Positions 8,248 through 17,088 are shown, counted from the first letter of the stretch. The stretch: 64,000 nucleotides of DNA from CAYUVH01 sp964448135 (GCA_964448135.1 CAYUVH010000018.1:1-64000); one strand, 5' to 3'. Notes: generated by a model from the sequence alone, not told the origin. Numbers and translations are program-made.

Positions 8248-10539
8248 CTATTTCTCGATCACGTAAAGCCGCGATTCCAGCGGACTAAAATTGTCCTCCA
8301 ACGATTCACCTTGGATTGAAACCGGATGCGTTTCATACCGCACCTCCGCTCGTTTACCCGCCAGGGCTGCGCCGGAGAAGGTTACGGTTTGCGGTCGCGT
8401 GGATTGGTTGGCGGCGAGGATGTACAAACGTCCGTCCAGTTCCCGCGTGGAGAATTGCACCGGTGATGCGGCGGGCGTCACGGTCAATTTATCGGCTGGC
8501 GGCGGAGCCATGATGATCGGGCTGATTTCCTTGAGCTCGCGCACGAGCTTTTGCACGTAGTCCCAATGGCCCTCCTCGGGCTTGTTGAGCAGGCCCGCGG
8601 GTTTGCCCTGCCAATCCTTCTGGCCGGAGCCGGTGTAAAACCACAGGCCTTTCACGCCGTTGATGATGCTCAGATAGGCCATGCAGCGGTATTCAGTCGG
8701 CGTCGGAAACCGCGCGTCGCGGCGGGGCTGCTGGTAGGATTGAATGGCGATCCATAACGGCTTTTTGGAAATGGTGGTGGTGAGCCAAGCCGGCGGCTGC
8801 AAGAGACCGGTTGCTTTTTCGCCGCCTTCCAGCCCGTTGCCGTCCGTGTCCGAGCCGCGCAACGGAATCGGATACCACCACCAGATGCCCGCATCCATCG
8901 AAGCGTCAGGGAAGAAGTCGCTGCGATCAGTCATCAGCTTGTGGATGACGTCCTTCGTGTCGCCGAGCACCAGCGGGTGGTTCGGGTCGAGTTCATGAAC
9001 GAGGCGATACACTTCGGCGATGTTTTTGAGCGGCGCCTCACCGCGCGCCACGCGCTCCTCGGAACCCCAACACAACAAACCGGGATGATGGCGGAAGGTT
9101 TCGATGCGCCGCTTCACTTGCCCCCACGCAGCCTTTTCGATCGCTTTGCGGGGAAGCTCGACCATCATGCGCATGCCGACCTTGGCGGAACGGTCGAGTA
9201 GCTCCTTGAGGTGGGCGTCCTGCGGATTGATGGCTTCAGTTGCGTCGCCGGCCGTGATGCCGTAATTGTGCGTGCCGTTGAATCCGGCGGCAGCCATCTC
9301 CTCGTACTGCCCGCAACTATACATCCCGATCGGAAATTCGGGTTTGCCGGCCACGCGCAGAAAACCGCTTATCCCGGTCGTCACACGGGATTGCTCCGCC
9401 GGCCGCACGTGGATATCCGTGCTGGCGCTCCCGAGTTCCTTGCCGGTCGAACTACGCAACCGCGCGGTGGCCGTGAAATCTCCGGCGGCATTGACCGGCA
9501 CCATCACATTTGCGCCGGCGATGGCACCACTGGCGGCGGACACCGTTTGTGAGCTGAGTTTCTTTCCGCTTGCATCGGCGAGCTCAATGAGGAGCGTGGC
9601 ACCGGCGCGTTGCCCGGGGCTGGCATTGATGCGAGCGTCCACCCGCGTGCTGCCAGTGCCTTCGCCGATGGCGTGATAGCAAGGACAGGCGGGCAACAGG
9701 ACCAGGGCCGGATCAGCCCGGAACTTGCCCACGAGCGTGCGTTGCGATTGACCCTGCTCATCCTGAAGGCTGAGCCGGTAATTATGAGTTCCCACTCCGC
9801 CCAGGGTTATGGGGACCTTGATCGCGCGGCTGGAGTTCGGCTCCAGTGCCACCGGGATGCGATTTTCCTTTTTGCCAACGACGGCGGCGATGGTGCCGCG
9901 AAAAGGTTCGGCTTTCCGGTTGGTGACGCGCAGTTGGATTTCCTGGTCGCCCGGCCAAGGCTTGGCGCCTTCCAAAAGCTGCAGCGAGACGCGACTGGTG
10001 ATGACCGCACTCGCGTCGTCGTACCAAATCGTCGCCGAGGTATTGGTGGCGGAGAGATGCAACTCGACCTCCACGGCCTCGGGCAGCGAAGTGGCGGTTC
10101 CGGTCAGCAACGACCATTCGCCGGAGACCGTGGCGGGGTGAAAATAGTGCCGGTCGAAAACGCGGCCATCCGCCGCGCGAAATGCGAGTCCCGCTTGCAC
10201 CGGATTGTCCCCGCCGTGTTCGCCATCGGCGCGCACCCAAATCTCGAATTTGATTTCGTCGCCAGGCGCGACGGGCACTCGCGGACTGACGAGCGTGAAT
10301 TTGCCCGTAGTATCCCCATGCAAGCGCAGGGATGCCGTGCCCCGGTGAGCGACCTTCGTATCCGTCGCCACCTCGGGATGCCCACCCGCGTCGTACAACC
10401 ACCACCCCGACGCCGGCACTCCGCTCGCCTGCGGCTTCTCCTCAAAGCCCCCGTTGCGGACCAGATTCTCCTGGGCAAATAGAATACCGGCAGAAACCGA
10501 AAGGACGGCCCATGGGAACAAGCGTCGCAGCATGTGCAT
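8248..10539 (-). CDS. Secreted glycoside-hydrolase-like protein with N-terminal carbohydrate-binding-type domain
   Basis: The 763-residue protein has a signal peptide (LFPWAVLSVSAGILFAQ), then a jelly-roll domain of the carbohydrate-binding type (NLVRNGGFEE ... IWYDDASAVI, about 24-180), two Ig-like stretches (about 180-385), and a C-terminal (beta/alpha)8-type region (about 390-700) opening with GKPEFPIGMYSCGQYEEMAAAGFN, as in GH2/GH5-like enzymes. A beta-strand tail follows. The catalytic acids were not identified with confidence; candidates lie in LLCWGSEERVA and in the WWWYPIPLRG area. The first ATG is used; a second lies two codons on. It is probably exported to act on plant or algal polysaccharide. 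Confidence 0.72.
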   Translation of the reverse strand: MHMLRRLFPWAVLSVSAGILFAQENLVRNGGFEEKPQASGVPASGWWLYDAGGHPEVATDTKVAHRGTASLRLHGDTTGKFTLVSPRVPVAPGDEIKFEIWVRADGEHGGDNPVQAGLAFRAADGRVFDRHYFHPATVSGEWSLLTGTATSLPEAVEVELHLSATNTSATIWYDDASAVITSRVSLQLLEGAKPWPGDQEIQLRVTNRKAEPFRGTIAAVVGKKENRIPVALEPNSSRAIKVPITLGGVGTHNYRLSLQDEQGQSQRTLVGKFRADPALVLLPACPCYHAIGEGTGSTRVDARINASPGQRAGATLLIELADASGKKLSSQTVSAASGAIAGANVMVPVNAAGDFTATARLRSSTGKELGSASTDIHVRPAEQSRVTTGISGFLRVAGKPEFPIGMYSCGQYEEMAAAGFNGTHNYGITAGDATEAINPQDAHLKELLDRSAKVGMRMMVELPRKAIEKAAWGQVKRRIETFRHHPGLLCWGSEERVARGEAPLKNIAEVYRLVHELDPNHPLVLGDTKDVIHKLMTDRSDFFPDASMDAGIWWWYPIPLRGSDTDGNGLEGGEKATGLLQPPAWLTTTISKKPLWIAIQSYQQPRRDARFPTPTEYRCMAYLSIINGVKGLWFYTGSGQKDWQGKPAGLLNKPEEGHWDYVQKLVRELKEISPIIMAPPPADKLTVTPAASPVQFSTRELDGRLYILAANQSTRPQTVTFSGAALAGKRAEVRYETHPVSIQGESLEDNFSPLESRLYVIEK

Positions 10540-10555
10540 CTTTGGGGGTGAAAAA

Positions 10556-10622
10556 AACTTATCGGACTTTGGATTTCGGACTTCCTTCGGAATTCGTCAT
10601 TCGTGCTTCGGCATTTCGGCGG
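10556..10622. repeat. Low-complexity GGATTTCGGA repeat
   Basis: The text between the two minus-strand genes is built from variations on TTTGGATTTCGGACTTCC and ATTCGTCATTCGTGCTTCGG. A related run (TTCGGATTTCGG and neighbours) is at 32508-32563. It has no open reading frame of interest and occupies most of the gap 10540-10648. Confidence 0.6.
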
Positions 10623-10648
10623 CGGCTGCGCCCCTCGCGCTCGAACCG

Positions 10649-12016
10649 CTAGCGCTTGCTTTCTTTTGCGTCATGACTCAACCGATATGCCTCCGTCGTC
10701 GTGTAATATTTGGCGATCATGTTCGGCACTTCCCAAGCCGGCATTTTGCCTTCGGCGAGGAAGCCGAGATACTTTTCGGTCACCTGCGCAAAATGCGCCT
10801 CGTGGCCGATGTTGTATTTTTCCGGAATGAGGACTTCCCATGCGGTGTCCGCGGGTTTGACCTCGAGGCCGGGATGGATTTTGGCCACTTTCGCCACGGC
10901 GTCCCGAACGGAGCGCTCGAATTTTTTGGCGGAGACGGATTTGGAGTTCTCGATGTAAAGCGTGGCCTGGTATTTTTGTTCCGGGCCCTGCCTCACCGCC
11001 AGGCTCGCGCGCGTGCCGCGCAACAAGGCGAAGTGCGTGTCGCCCGTGCCCGGCGGTGCTTCAAATTTCCACTCGGCGGTGACCCGGCAATAAATTCCGC
11101 GCAAGGTGTAGTTCACGTCGCCGTTCGCATACACATTCAGAGCGCCGTCGGCATCCAGGTCGGCTTTGAAATAGTCCGGGAAATTCGTCAGGCCGGTGGA
11201 TCGCTTGAATTGCGGCAGCGTCAATTTCGTGGCCCAGCGATGGGCATTGAGGACCTTGATGTCCTTGCGCCAGTCCAGCGCCTGGTCGGGGAAACAAGTC
11301 CACTGGATCGAATCCACCAGGTGCGTGCCGACGTCCGGAACCGCCTCGCCCTCCTGCCGCACGTCGTAGAACCAACCGGGCCGAATCAAGGGCTTGCCGG
11401 CCACTTCCTTGAAGAAGAAGTGAACGTTGCTCTTCACCACGGCGGGATTTTCCGCCGTGCCCTTTTCCAGTTTGCCGAAAAGGTCGGGCAGCTTCACCAA
11501 TTCACGCTGGATCATCGAGGTGATCTCGTAGCGCTCGGTCATGATGTCGTAGAGAAGGACCTTGTTGGTGGCAGCCTCGGCAAAGGCCTGGCATAGCAGA
11601 TCGAACCCGGCCGGGTTGATCGCCATCGGCTTGTCGGCAAGCACGTTGAATCCGGCTTTCACGCAGCGCTCGATGTATTCCGTCTTGCGGGAATTATTCC
11701 CCGCCAGCACGACGACGTTGCCGGCTTTCTCGTAGAACATCTTTTCGAGATAGCGCGGGCCGACATAGACGTTCTCGTGCCACTCGGTGGGGCTGTTCGG
11801 ACGCGTGTTGAAGCCTCGGATGCGGTTCACATGTTCGTCCACGTCCGGCCCAAACGGCGCGTAAACGTGCACGGACGGGTCCACCTGCGGATACATGGTC
11901 TTTTGGACCAGGCTGGCGTGGAAATGTCCCGGGTCCAGGGTGATCAAGCGCACTTCGTTGGTGGCGTTTGCGCGCATGAGCGAAAGCGACATGAGGATGG
12001 CCAGGCAGAACCACAT
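10649..12016 (-). CDS. Secreted Gfo/Idh/MocA-type oxidoreductase with putative oxidoreductase C-terminal domain
   Basis: The 455-residue protein begins with a Sec-type signal peptide (MWFCLAILMSLSLMRANA). The fold is that of an NAD(P)-dependent Gfo/Idh/MocA dehydrogenase, but the opening strand (VRLITLDPGHFHASL) lacks the classical GxGxxG and the catalytic EKP motif is DKP (128-130, VLADKPMAI). The C-terminal half is the putative oxidoreductase domain common in PVC bacteria. The frame continues upstream to a GTG at 12136 that overlaps the stop of the preceding gene, but that 40-residue stretch is encoded by a hairpin repeat, so I start at the ATG at 12016. It probably acts on a sugar together with the next upstream oxidoreductase. 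Confidence 0.83.
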   Translation of the reverse strand: MWFCLAILMSLSLMRANATNEVRLITLDPGHFHASLVQKTMYPQVDPSVHVYAPFGPDVDEHVNRIRGFNTRPNSPTEWHENVYVGPRYLEKMFYEKAGNVVVLAGNNSRKTEYIERCVKAGFNVLADKPMAINPAGFDLLCQAFAEAATNKVLLYDIMTERYEITSMIQRELVKLPDLFGKLEKGTAENPAVVKSNVHFFFKEVAGKPLIRPGWFYDVRQEGEAVPDVGTHLVDSIQWTCFPDQALDWRKDIKVLNAHRWATKLTLPQFKRSTGLTNFPDYFKADLDADGALNVYANGDVNYTLRGIYCRVTAEWKFEAPPGTGDTHFALLRGTRASLAVRQGPEQKYQATLYIENSKSVSAKKFERSVRDAVAKVAKIHPGLEVKPADTAWEVLIPEKYNIGHEAHFAQVTEKYLGFLAEGKMPAWEVPNMIAKYYTTTEAYRLSHDAKESKR

Positions 12017-12023
12017 CGCGGTC

Positions 12024-12095
12024 GGAGCGCCCGTCTCTGAACGGGCGCGTTGTTGTTGCCTTACGTTGCCACGCCCGTTCGGAGACGGGCGCTCC
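12024..12095. repeat. Inverted hairpin pair between two oxidoreductase genes
   Basis: Two hairpins, 12024-12049 and 12070-12095, are inverted copies of each other: each reads GGAGCGCCCGT, a short loop CTCTGA or CTCCGA, ACGGGCG. They resemble the REP-A frame with another stem. The pair lies in the leader of the downstream gene and in its reading frame. Confidence 0.7.
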
Positions 12096-12132
12096 CCAGC
12101 AACTCGCGAGCTGCGAGCGAACCCGAGCGCCT

Positions 12133-13539
12133 TCACGCCTTTTTCAAAACGGCGTTGGTGCCGTAGGGGGCGCGCTGCGTCCGAGAACGCATCGAGTTGG
12201 CTTCATCGTCGTTGATGAACACTTCCTTCACCGGGTCCCATTGCAGTTTGCGGCCCAGCTTCATGGTGATCCACGCGATTTCACAAGCGCTGGTGGAGCG
12301 GTGCGCCTGCTCCGGATTCGTGGAAGCCGGCTGGCCGGTGCGGATGCTGTTCAGCCAATCGCCATGATGATCCGCGCTGGCGTGGAGATGAACGCCATTC
12401 TTCGGCGTTTCCTCGGTGAGCAATTTGGGATCGCTCGCGGCGAAGGCCTTCGACCCGCTATTGGCGGGGTCGCTCGCGGTCGCCTTGGCGGATCCGCGGC
12501 TTACAAAGATCCAGCCTTTGTCCCCTTCAAAGCGGATGCCATTCGGGAAATTGTTATCGATCACCATCGTCACGCCGTTCGCGTAGATCATTTCGATGTG
12601 ATACGGGCCGTGCACGTTCCACAGGCCCTTCTTCGGAAATTCAGCTTTGCCTTCGGCCGAGATCGGGCCGGTCATTTCAGTATCCATGCCCCAATGCGCG
12701 ATGTCCACGTGATGCGACCCCCAGCCGGTGATCATGCCCAGGGTGTAGGACTCAATGCGCAACCAGCCGGGACGCTCGGTGATGCTGTTCTGCGGGTGAA
12801 CGCGTTTTTCGGTGTAGGGCGCTTCGGGTGTGCAACCGAGCCACATGGCATAATTCAGGTTGGCCGGCACGGGCATGTCCGGCTCGACGTCACCGGAAGG
12901 ATCGGTGGGCAGGCCGATCTTGATTTTGCGCACCGTGCCGATGCGGCCGTTGCGAACGAGCTCGCAGGCTTTGCGGAACTGCGGCCAGGGGGAATCGGCA
13001 CGTTGCTGACTGCCGATTTGGAAGGCGGTTTTTTTCGCGCGCAGGACGTCGCTCACCGCACGGCCTTCGGAGATGGTCATGGAAAGCGGTTTTTGCACAT
13101 ACACGGACTTGCCCGCCAGCGCGGCGGCAATGACCGGTTCGGAATGCCAGTGGTCCGGCGTGCTGATCGCCACGGCGTCCACATCGGCGGCCTTGAGCAC
13201 ATCGCGGTAATCGCCGTACACCTTCACAACCATGGCATCCCCGCTGCCCTTCTTTGCGTAATAGCCTTCAACGTATTCCTTCGCGTGCTTCGAGCGCTTG
13301 GTGTCCAGGTCGCACACCGCCACAATCCTGGCGGAGTCGTGCTTGATGATTCCCGGCATGTCCATCTCGTGGCCGATGCGCCCGCAACCGATCTGGGCGA
13401 CGTGGATTTTATTGCTCGGGGCGTCGGCGCCCAACACGGAGGACGGGATGATCGTCGGAAATACCATCACTCCGGCGGCGCCGGCGACGCTGGCTTTCAA
13501 AAAGTCTCTGCGGGAACGGAACAGTTCGGTCTTCTTCAT
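12133..13539 (-). CDS. Tat-exported Gfo/Idh/MocA family oxidoreductase
   Basis: The 468-residue protein starts with a twin-arginine signal (RSRRDFLK, residues 8-15, then a hydrophobic stretch ending SSVLGA). The Rossmann glycine motif GCGRIG is at 51-56. The usual EKP is QKP (149-151, VYVQKPLSM), a change often seen in exported members. GWGSHHVDIAHWGM supplies the conserved substrate-site histidines. Tat export implies folding with bound nicotinamide cofactor in the cytoplasm. Its stop overlaps a GTG of the next reading frame, so it is the first gene of a two-gene unit with the 10649 oxidoreductase. The substrate is probably a sugar or inositol-like compound. Confidence 0.93.
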   Translation of the reverse strand: MKKTELFRSRRDFLKASVAGAAGVMVFPTIIPSSVLGADAPSNKIHVAQIGCGRIGHEMDMPGIIKHDSARIVAVCDLDTKRSKHAKEYVEGYYAKKGSGDAMVVKVYGDYRDVLKAADVDAVAISTPDHWHSEPVIAAALAGKSVYVQKPLSMTISEGRAVSDVLRAKKTAFQIGSQQRADSPWPQFRKACELVRNGRIGTVRKIKIGLPTDPSGDVEPDMPVPANLNYAMWLGCTPEAPYTEKRVHPQNSITERPGWLRIESYTLGMITGWGSHHVDIAHWGMDTEMTGPISAEGKAEFPKKGLWNVHGPYHIEMIYANGVTMVIDNNFPNGIRFEGDKGWIFVSRGSAKATASDPANSGSKAFAASDPKLLTEETPKNGVHLHASADHHGDWLNSIRTGQPASTNPEQAHRSTSACEIAWITMKLGRKLQWDPVKEVFINDDEANSMRSRTQRAPYGTNAVLKKA

Positions 13540-13635
13540 AAATCCACGAAGGTCACTGGGGTCTGCGCTGCGGTTTCGATGTATCTGTTTATCAGACGAT
13601 TAATGCCCGAAAAACTTCAATTTTTTAGACAATTT

Positions 13636-14442
13636 CTAAGGCTTGGCGGGGCTGCCTCCAGCCCAAAGAATTGCGTTCAACATCAGCTTGGAAAGCTTCG
13701 GATCCGAGTAATACTCCGACTTGTGGCCCAGGGAAATGTAACAAGAACGCCCGCCTTCGAATTCGTGCTTCCACGCCAGCGGCCATTCCTTCGGGGCGTC
13801 CTTGCCGGGATACTTGTCCGCGCCGGCATCGTCCAGTTTCGAACGATCACCCACCATCAGCACCTGCAAATCGTTGGCCATGTTGTCCAGGAAGTAAAAC
13901 TCGTCAGTCCACTCAAACGTCGCCGGCAGTCCTGCCGTAACCGGGTCCTTGGCATCCTTCACGGTGATTTGGAAGGCCTGGAGCTTCGGATGCCGGTTGA
14001 ACTTCCCGCCCACCAACGCCCAGAACCATGGCCATTTCCGCATCCCGCCCGAAGCCGAGTGCAATCCCACAAAACCTCCGCCTGCATGAATGAACCCCTG
14101 TAGCGCGGCCTTCTGTTCCTCGTTATCGAAGATTTCGTTGTTGGTGTTGTCGAAGACCAGAACCTTGTATTTCTTCAAATTTGCCGGCGTGAACACTTTT
14201 GGATCATCCGAGACGTCCACCGCGATGTGGTTCTCCGCGCAGAGCTTTTTGATCGCGGCCACACTGGCCTCGATGTTGTCGTGCACATAATACTTCTTCC
14301 CGTTGGCGTCGGCGCCGGTCTGGTTCTTCGTGTAAACCAGGATCCGCATTTCGGATTCTGCAGCCCGAACCGCAGGTGCGGTTGGACCGAAAAGAACCGT
14401 GAGGGCGTAAGCGAGGAGTGCGAAAGGCCGGATGATGCGCAT
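13636..14442 (-). CDS. ThuA domain-containing secreted protein
   Basis: The 268-residue protein has a signal peptide (LLAYALTVLFGPTAPAVRAA) and a ThuA domain over nearly all the rest: ILVYTKN opening strand, KYKVLVFDNTNNEIF, GGGFVGLHSASG, and WTDEFYFLDN. ThuA proteins have a glutamine-amidotransferase-like fold and were named from trehalose utilisation; in this phylum they accompany exported Gfo/Idh/MocA oxidoreductases, as they do here (97 bases away, same strand). Its reaction is not settled. It is probably periplasmic and part of the same sugar-processing block. Confidence 0.92.
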   Translation of the reverse strand: MRIIRPFALLAYALTVLFGPTAPAVRAAESEMRILVYTKNQTGADANGKKYYVHDNIEASVAAIKKLCAENHIAVDVSDDPKVFTPANLKKYKVLVFDNTNNEIFDNEEQKAALQGFIHAGGGFVGLHSASGGMRKWPWFWALVGGKFNRHPKLQAFQITVKDAKDPVTAGLPATFEWTDEFYFLDNMANDLQVLMVGDRSKLDDAGADKYPGKDAPKEWPLAWKHEFEGGRSCYISLGHKSEYYSDPKLSKLMLNAILWAGGSPAKP

Positions 14443-14588
14443 AATCTGACTTTTATCGCCCGGCGGGGGTTCTTTTACCGCCAGCCGGGCTGGAAAACTA
14501 TGTCAACGAGAGCGGCGGGGTTTCAAGGTTAAAAGCGGGGGCCGAATTCGCCCTTTAGCGGCTGGCTTGCCCCCTGTAAAATGCGCCC

Positions 14589-14954
14589 ATGCCCAAACTC
14601 ATTGCCAAGCCCACCCGGATCACCGCCGCCGGGAACAAACCCAAAATCATCGAGGAGTTCATCGGCCGGGTGAACAGCGCCGAATCGCGATTGAGCATCG
14701 CCCACATGCGCAGCCCGGCTGGTTGGGTGGAACCGGGACAGACCCCGAAATTTGACGAGTTCACCCTCGTGCTCAAGGGAATGCTCCGGGTTAAACATCG
14801 CGATGGCCAGCTCGACGTCAGCGCTGGACAAGCAGTCGTGACGTCGGCTGGTGAGTGGGTGCAATACGGCTCGCCCAATGCCGACGGGGCGGAATATATC
14901 GCTGTCTGCCTGCCGGCGTTTTCCCCGGAGACCGTCCATCGCGATTCCCAGTGA
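14589..14954 (+). CDS. Small cupin-domain protein
   Basis: The 121-residue protein is a single cupin barrel: PGQTPKFDEFTLVLKG corresponds to motif 1 and the stretch DVSAGQAVVTSAGEWVQYGSP to motif 2. The two histidines of the usual motif 1 (HxH) are absent, while the Glu (DEFTLVLKG) is kept, so metal binding is doubtful; it resembles EutQ-like cupins. It has no signal peptide. Its stop codon overlaps the GTG of the following membrane acetyltransferase-like gene (GTGA), so the two are translationally coupled. Ligand and role are unknown. Confidence 0.82.
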   Translation: MPKLIAKPTRITAAGNKPKIIEEFIGRVNSAESRLSIAHMRSPAGWVEPGQTPKFDEFTLVLKGMLRVKHRDGQLDVSAGQAVVTSAGEWVQYGSPNADGAEYIAVCLPAFSPETVHRDSQ

Positions 14955-16192
14955 ACGACGTCGCACAGAAATCAGTCAGTCCAGTCGAGCGCCTCACCTC
15001 ACTCGATATTTTTCGCGGACTGGTCATCGTGGTGATGACGTACGTGAATTACCTGTCGCCCGTGAAGGACGTGCCGGAATGGGCGAAACACCGGCAGCAC
15101 ATTGACGCGTCGCTGGAAGGTTACACTTTCGTGGACGTGGTCTTCCCGGCGTTTTTATTCATGGTGGGCATTGCGATTCCGTACGCGTTGCAACGGCGCC
15201 TGGATCGCGGGGATTCAGTTTGGGCGCTGGTGGCGAAGATTTTCCTGCGCACGGCCGGCTTGCTGCTGCTCGGGGTCATCACTGTCGCCGACCACGCGTA
15301 CGCCAAGGATCAGTCGATGGCGTGGTGGTTTCTGTTCGCTTTCATTTGCGCCATGGCGGCTTTGATTCCGTGGGAGAAGACGAGCCTCCTCTCCTCTAAA
15401 GGAGGAGAGGGAGCAAAACGACGAGTTGGGATAGCGATTCAAATCGTCGCCGCGGTAGGGTTGGTTGTGTTGCTGGCGGTGTTTCGCGAAAAAGATGCCA
15501 ACGGCAACACGGTCTGGCTGCAGCACTCCTACTGGGGGATGCTCGGTATGATCGGCTGGGCTTACCTGGCAAGCAGCCTATGCTGGCTGGCGGTGCGTGA
15601 CAACGCCGCGGCGCAGATGGGCATTCTCGGATTCATGCTCGCGCTCTTCATCGGCGGCAAATACGGGGCGCTCAACTGGCTCGGACCGGTGCAGGATTTC
15701 ATCAATGTGGGCGTGAATTTCGGAACCAACGCCGCCACGGTGATGATGGGCGTGATCGTGGCGACATGGCTGCGCGCCCCGGGTACAACGAAACCGCTGG
15801 TGAAATTTGGCTACATCATGGCTTTCGGCATCGGTCTTTACGTGGCCGGTTCGCTGGTCCGACCCTTGCACGGCATCAACAAATCGGACCACACCGAATC
15901 CTATGCGCTGGTGACCGGGGGCATTTGCTGCGTGTTCTTCGCGCTGGTTTACTGGCTGGCGGACATTCGCAAGCTTCCGCTCGGGCAGGGCTTCCTTGCT
16001 CCCGTAGGACAAAATGCATTGATCGCGTACCTACTGCCCTACGTCGTGGGCGATCTGTTCCGCCTGCTGGAACGGCGGCCGTATTGGTCGGAAGTCGGGG
16101 CCGCAGGCGCGCTGGATGCAGGGTTTTTGACGGTAGTCATATTGGTGGTGGTGTGGATGCTTTCGCGCTGGAGAGTCCAGATGCGGCTTTAG
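14951..16192 (+). CDS. Multi-pass membrane protein of the DUF5009 / heparan-alpha-glucosaminide N-acetyltransferase-like family
   Basis: The 413-residue protein opens with the family signature ERLTSLDIFRGL (13-24), followed by about ten membrane segments and the motif FVDVVFPAFLFMVG. Members resemble the lysosomal HGSNAT, which moves acetyl groups across the membrane on to terminal glucosamine. The start is the GTG at 14951, overlapping the cupin stop; the frame is open to 14855 but lies inside the cupin gene. A perfect 9-base hairpin (15388-15410) sits in the coding sequence and codes for a short polar loop between membrane segments. Reaction inferred only from family. Confidence 0.85.
   Translation: MNDVAQKSVSPVERLTSLDIFRGLVIVVMTYVNYLSPVKDVPEWAKHRQHIDASLEGYTFVDVVFPAFLFMVGIAIPYALQRRLDRGDSVWALVAKIFLRTAGLLLLGVITVADHAYAKDQSMAWWFLFAFICAMAALIPWEKTSLLSSKGGEGAKRRVGIAIQIVAAVGLVVLLAVFREKDANGNTVWLQHSYWGMLGMIGWAYLASSLCWLAVRDNAAAQMGILGFMLALFIGGKYGALNWLGPVQDFINVGVNFGTNAATVMMGVIVATWLRAPGTTKPLVKFGYIMAFGIGLYVAGSLVRPLHGINKSDHTESYALVTGGICCVFFALVYWLADIRKLPLGQGFLAPVGQNALIAYLLPYVVGDLFRLLERRPYWSEVGAAGALDAGFLTVVILVVVWMLSRWRVQMRL
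15388..15410. repeat. Small palindrome inside a coding sequence
   Basis: CCTCTCCTC (15388-15396) and GAGGAGAGG (15402-15410) form perfect 9-base arms around a 5-base loop. The palindrome encodes a Ser/Gly/Lys-rich loop of the membrane protein and looks like an inserted in-frame repeat. Confidence 0.6.
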
Positions 16193-16199
16193 CGGGAGA

Positions 16200-16262
16200 A
16201 AAAGCTCCAAGGACCAAGCTCCCGATAAGCACCAAACTCCAAATGCCAAAACACAAACTTCA
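16200..16262 (+). repeat. AGCTCCAAGGACCAAG-type low-complexity repeat
   Basis: The run is made of short words such as AAGCTCCAAGGACCAAGCTC, AAGCACCAAACTCC and AAATGCCAAA. A related run is at 35936-36075, with an inverted copy at 36108-36140. It ends just before the ATG of the cytochrome gene. Confidence 0.65.
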
Positions 16263-16266
16263 GGGG

Positions 16267-17088
16267 ATGAAGCTGGCCATGCTAATCGCCGGCTGCTGCA
16301 TCCTGTGGCAATTGACAGGTTGCTCCTCGCACTGCCACCTGCCGGAGATTTCGTTGACGTTTCCGGTTACCAGGGTCGAACTGGCCCAACGGCCGCCAAC
16401 CGCGGATGAAACCATCCAGGTGGAGCGCGATGCCGTGTATGAAAAGCCCAAGCGCTATCGCGGGATTACGCTGGGAAAATACCTCAAAAGTGTGGGGATC
16501 GGAAAATATGGCGGCGGCGAGGACGCGGTGATTCAGTTCATTTGCAGTGATGGCTACACACCGAGTGTGCGTGTGACGAATGCGTTGAACGGGAATGCCT
16601 TTCTAGCCACTGGAGACCTCGACGCGCCCGCGGGCGAAACGTGGCTGTCGTTCCGACATGGGGAGCAACTCGTCGAACCGGGCCCGTATTACCTGGTGTG
16701 GCCGGATTCAAAAAACGACGAGGCGCATCCGTGGCCGTATGGCGTCACGGCGATACAAACCGGCGTGGACAGCGAATTGGTGGCGCCCGCGAAACCGAAG
16801 GCGGCCAAATTCCAAAAGGGATTTGAATTATTTCAGGCGAACTGCATGAAGTGCCATTCCATCAATGGCGTGGGCGGCACGCTGGGCGTGGAACTGAACG
16901 TGCCAAGGAACGTCTTTGAGTATTGGGACGCCTCGGTACTGCCCGGCTATATCGAAAATCCGAACAGCGTCCGCCGCAACAGCAAGATGCCGGCGTTCGC
17001 GAGCCTGGGCCGGGATAAGATCGGCGAGATCCTGGCTTACATCAAATATATGCGCGGACAGAAGGCGGCCGTACTAAATCCAAAGTAG
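16267..17088 (+). CDS. Cytochrome c lipoprotein with an uncharacterised N-terminal domain
   Basis: The 273-residue protein has a lipoprotein signal (LTGC, Cys19), so it is probably anchored on the outer face of a membrane. Residues 40-175 form a domain with ITLGKYLKSV and DGYTPSVRV strands faintly reminiscent of oxidoreductase molybdopterin-type sequences, but I cannot assign it. Residues 180-273 are a class I cytochrome c: heme site CMKCH (193-197) and axial Met241 (SKMPAF). The start is the ATG at 16267 with AGGGG just upstream; an in-frame ATG at 16243 lies inside the low-complexity repeat. It may be an electron carrier for a periplasmic dehydrogenase. Confidence 0.82.
   Translation: MKLAMLIAGCCILWQLTGCSSHCHLPEISLTFPVTRVELAQRPPTADETIQVERDAVYEKPKRYRGITLGKYLKSVGIGKYGGGEDAVIQFICSDGYTPSVRVTNALNGNAFLATGDLDAPAGETWLSFRHGEQLVEPGPYYLVWPDSKNDEAHPWPYGVTAIQTGVDSELVAPAKPKAAKFQKGFELFQANCMKCHSINGVGGTLGVELNVPRNVFEYWDASVLPGYIENPNSVRRNSKMPAFASLGRDKIGEILAYIKYMRGQKAAVLNPK

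Noticed and set aside
12241..14103. 620-codon open frame on the plus strand
   Set aside because: Antisense to the Tat-exported oxidoreductase and the ThuA gene; composition is a shadow.
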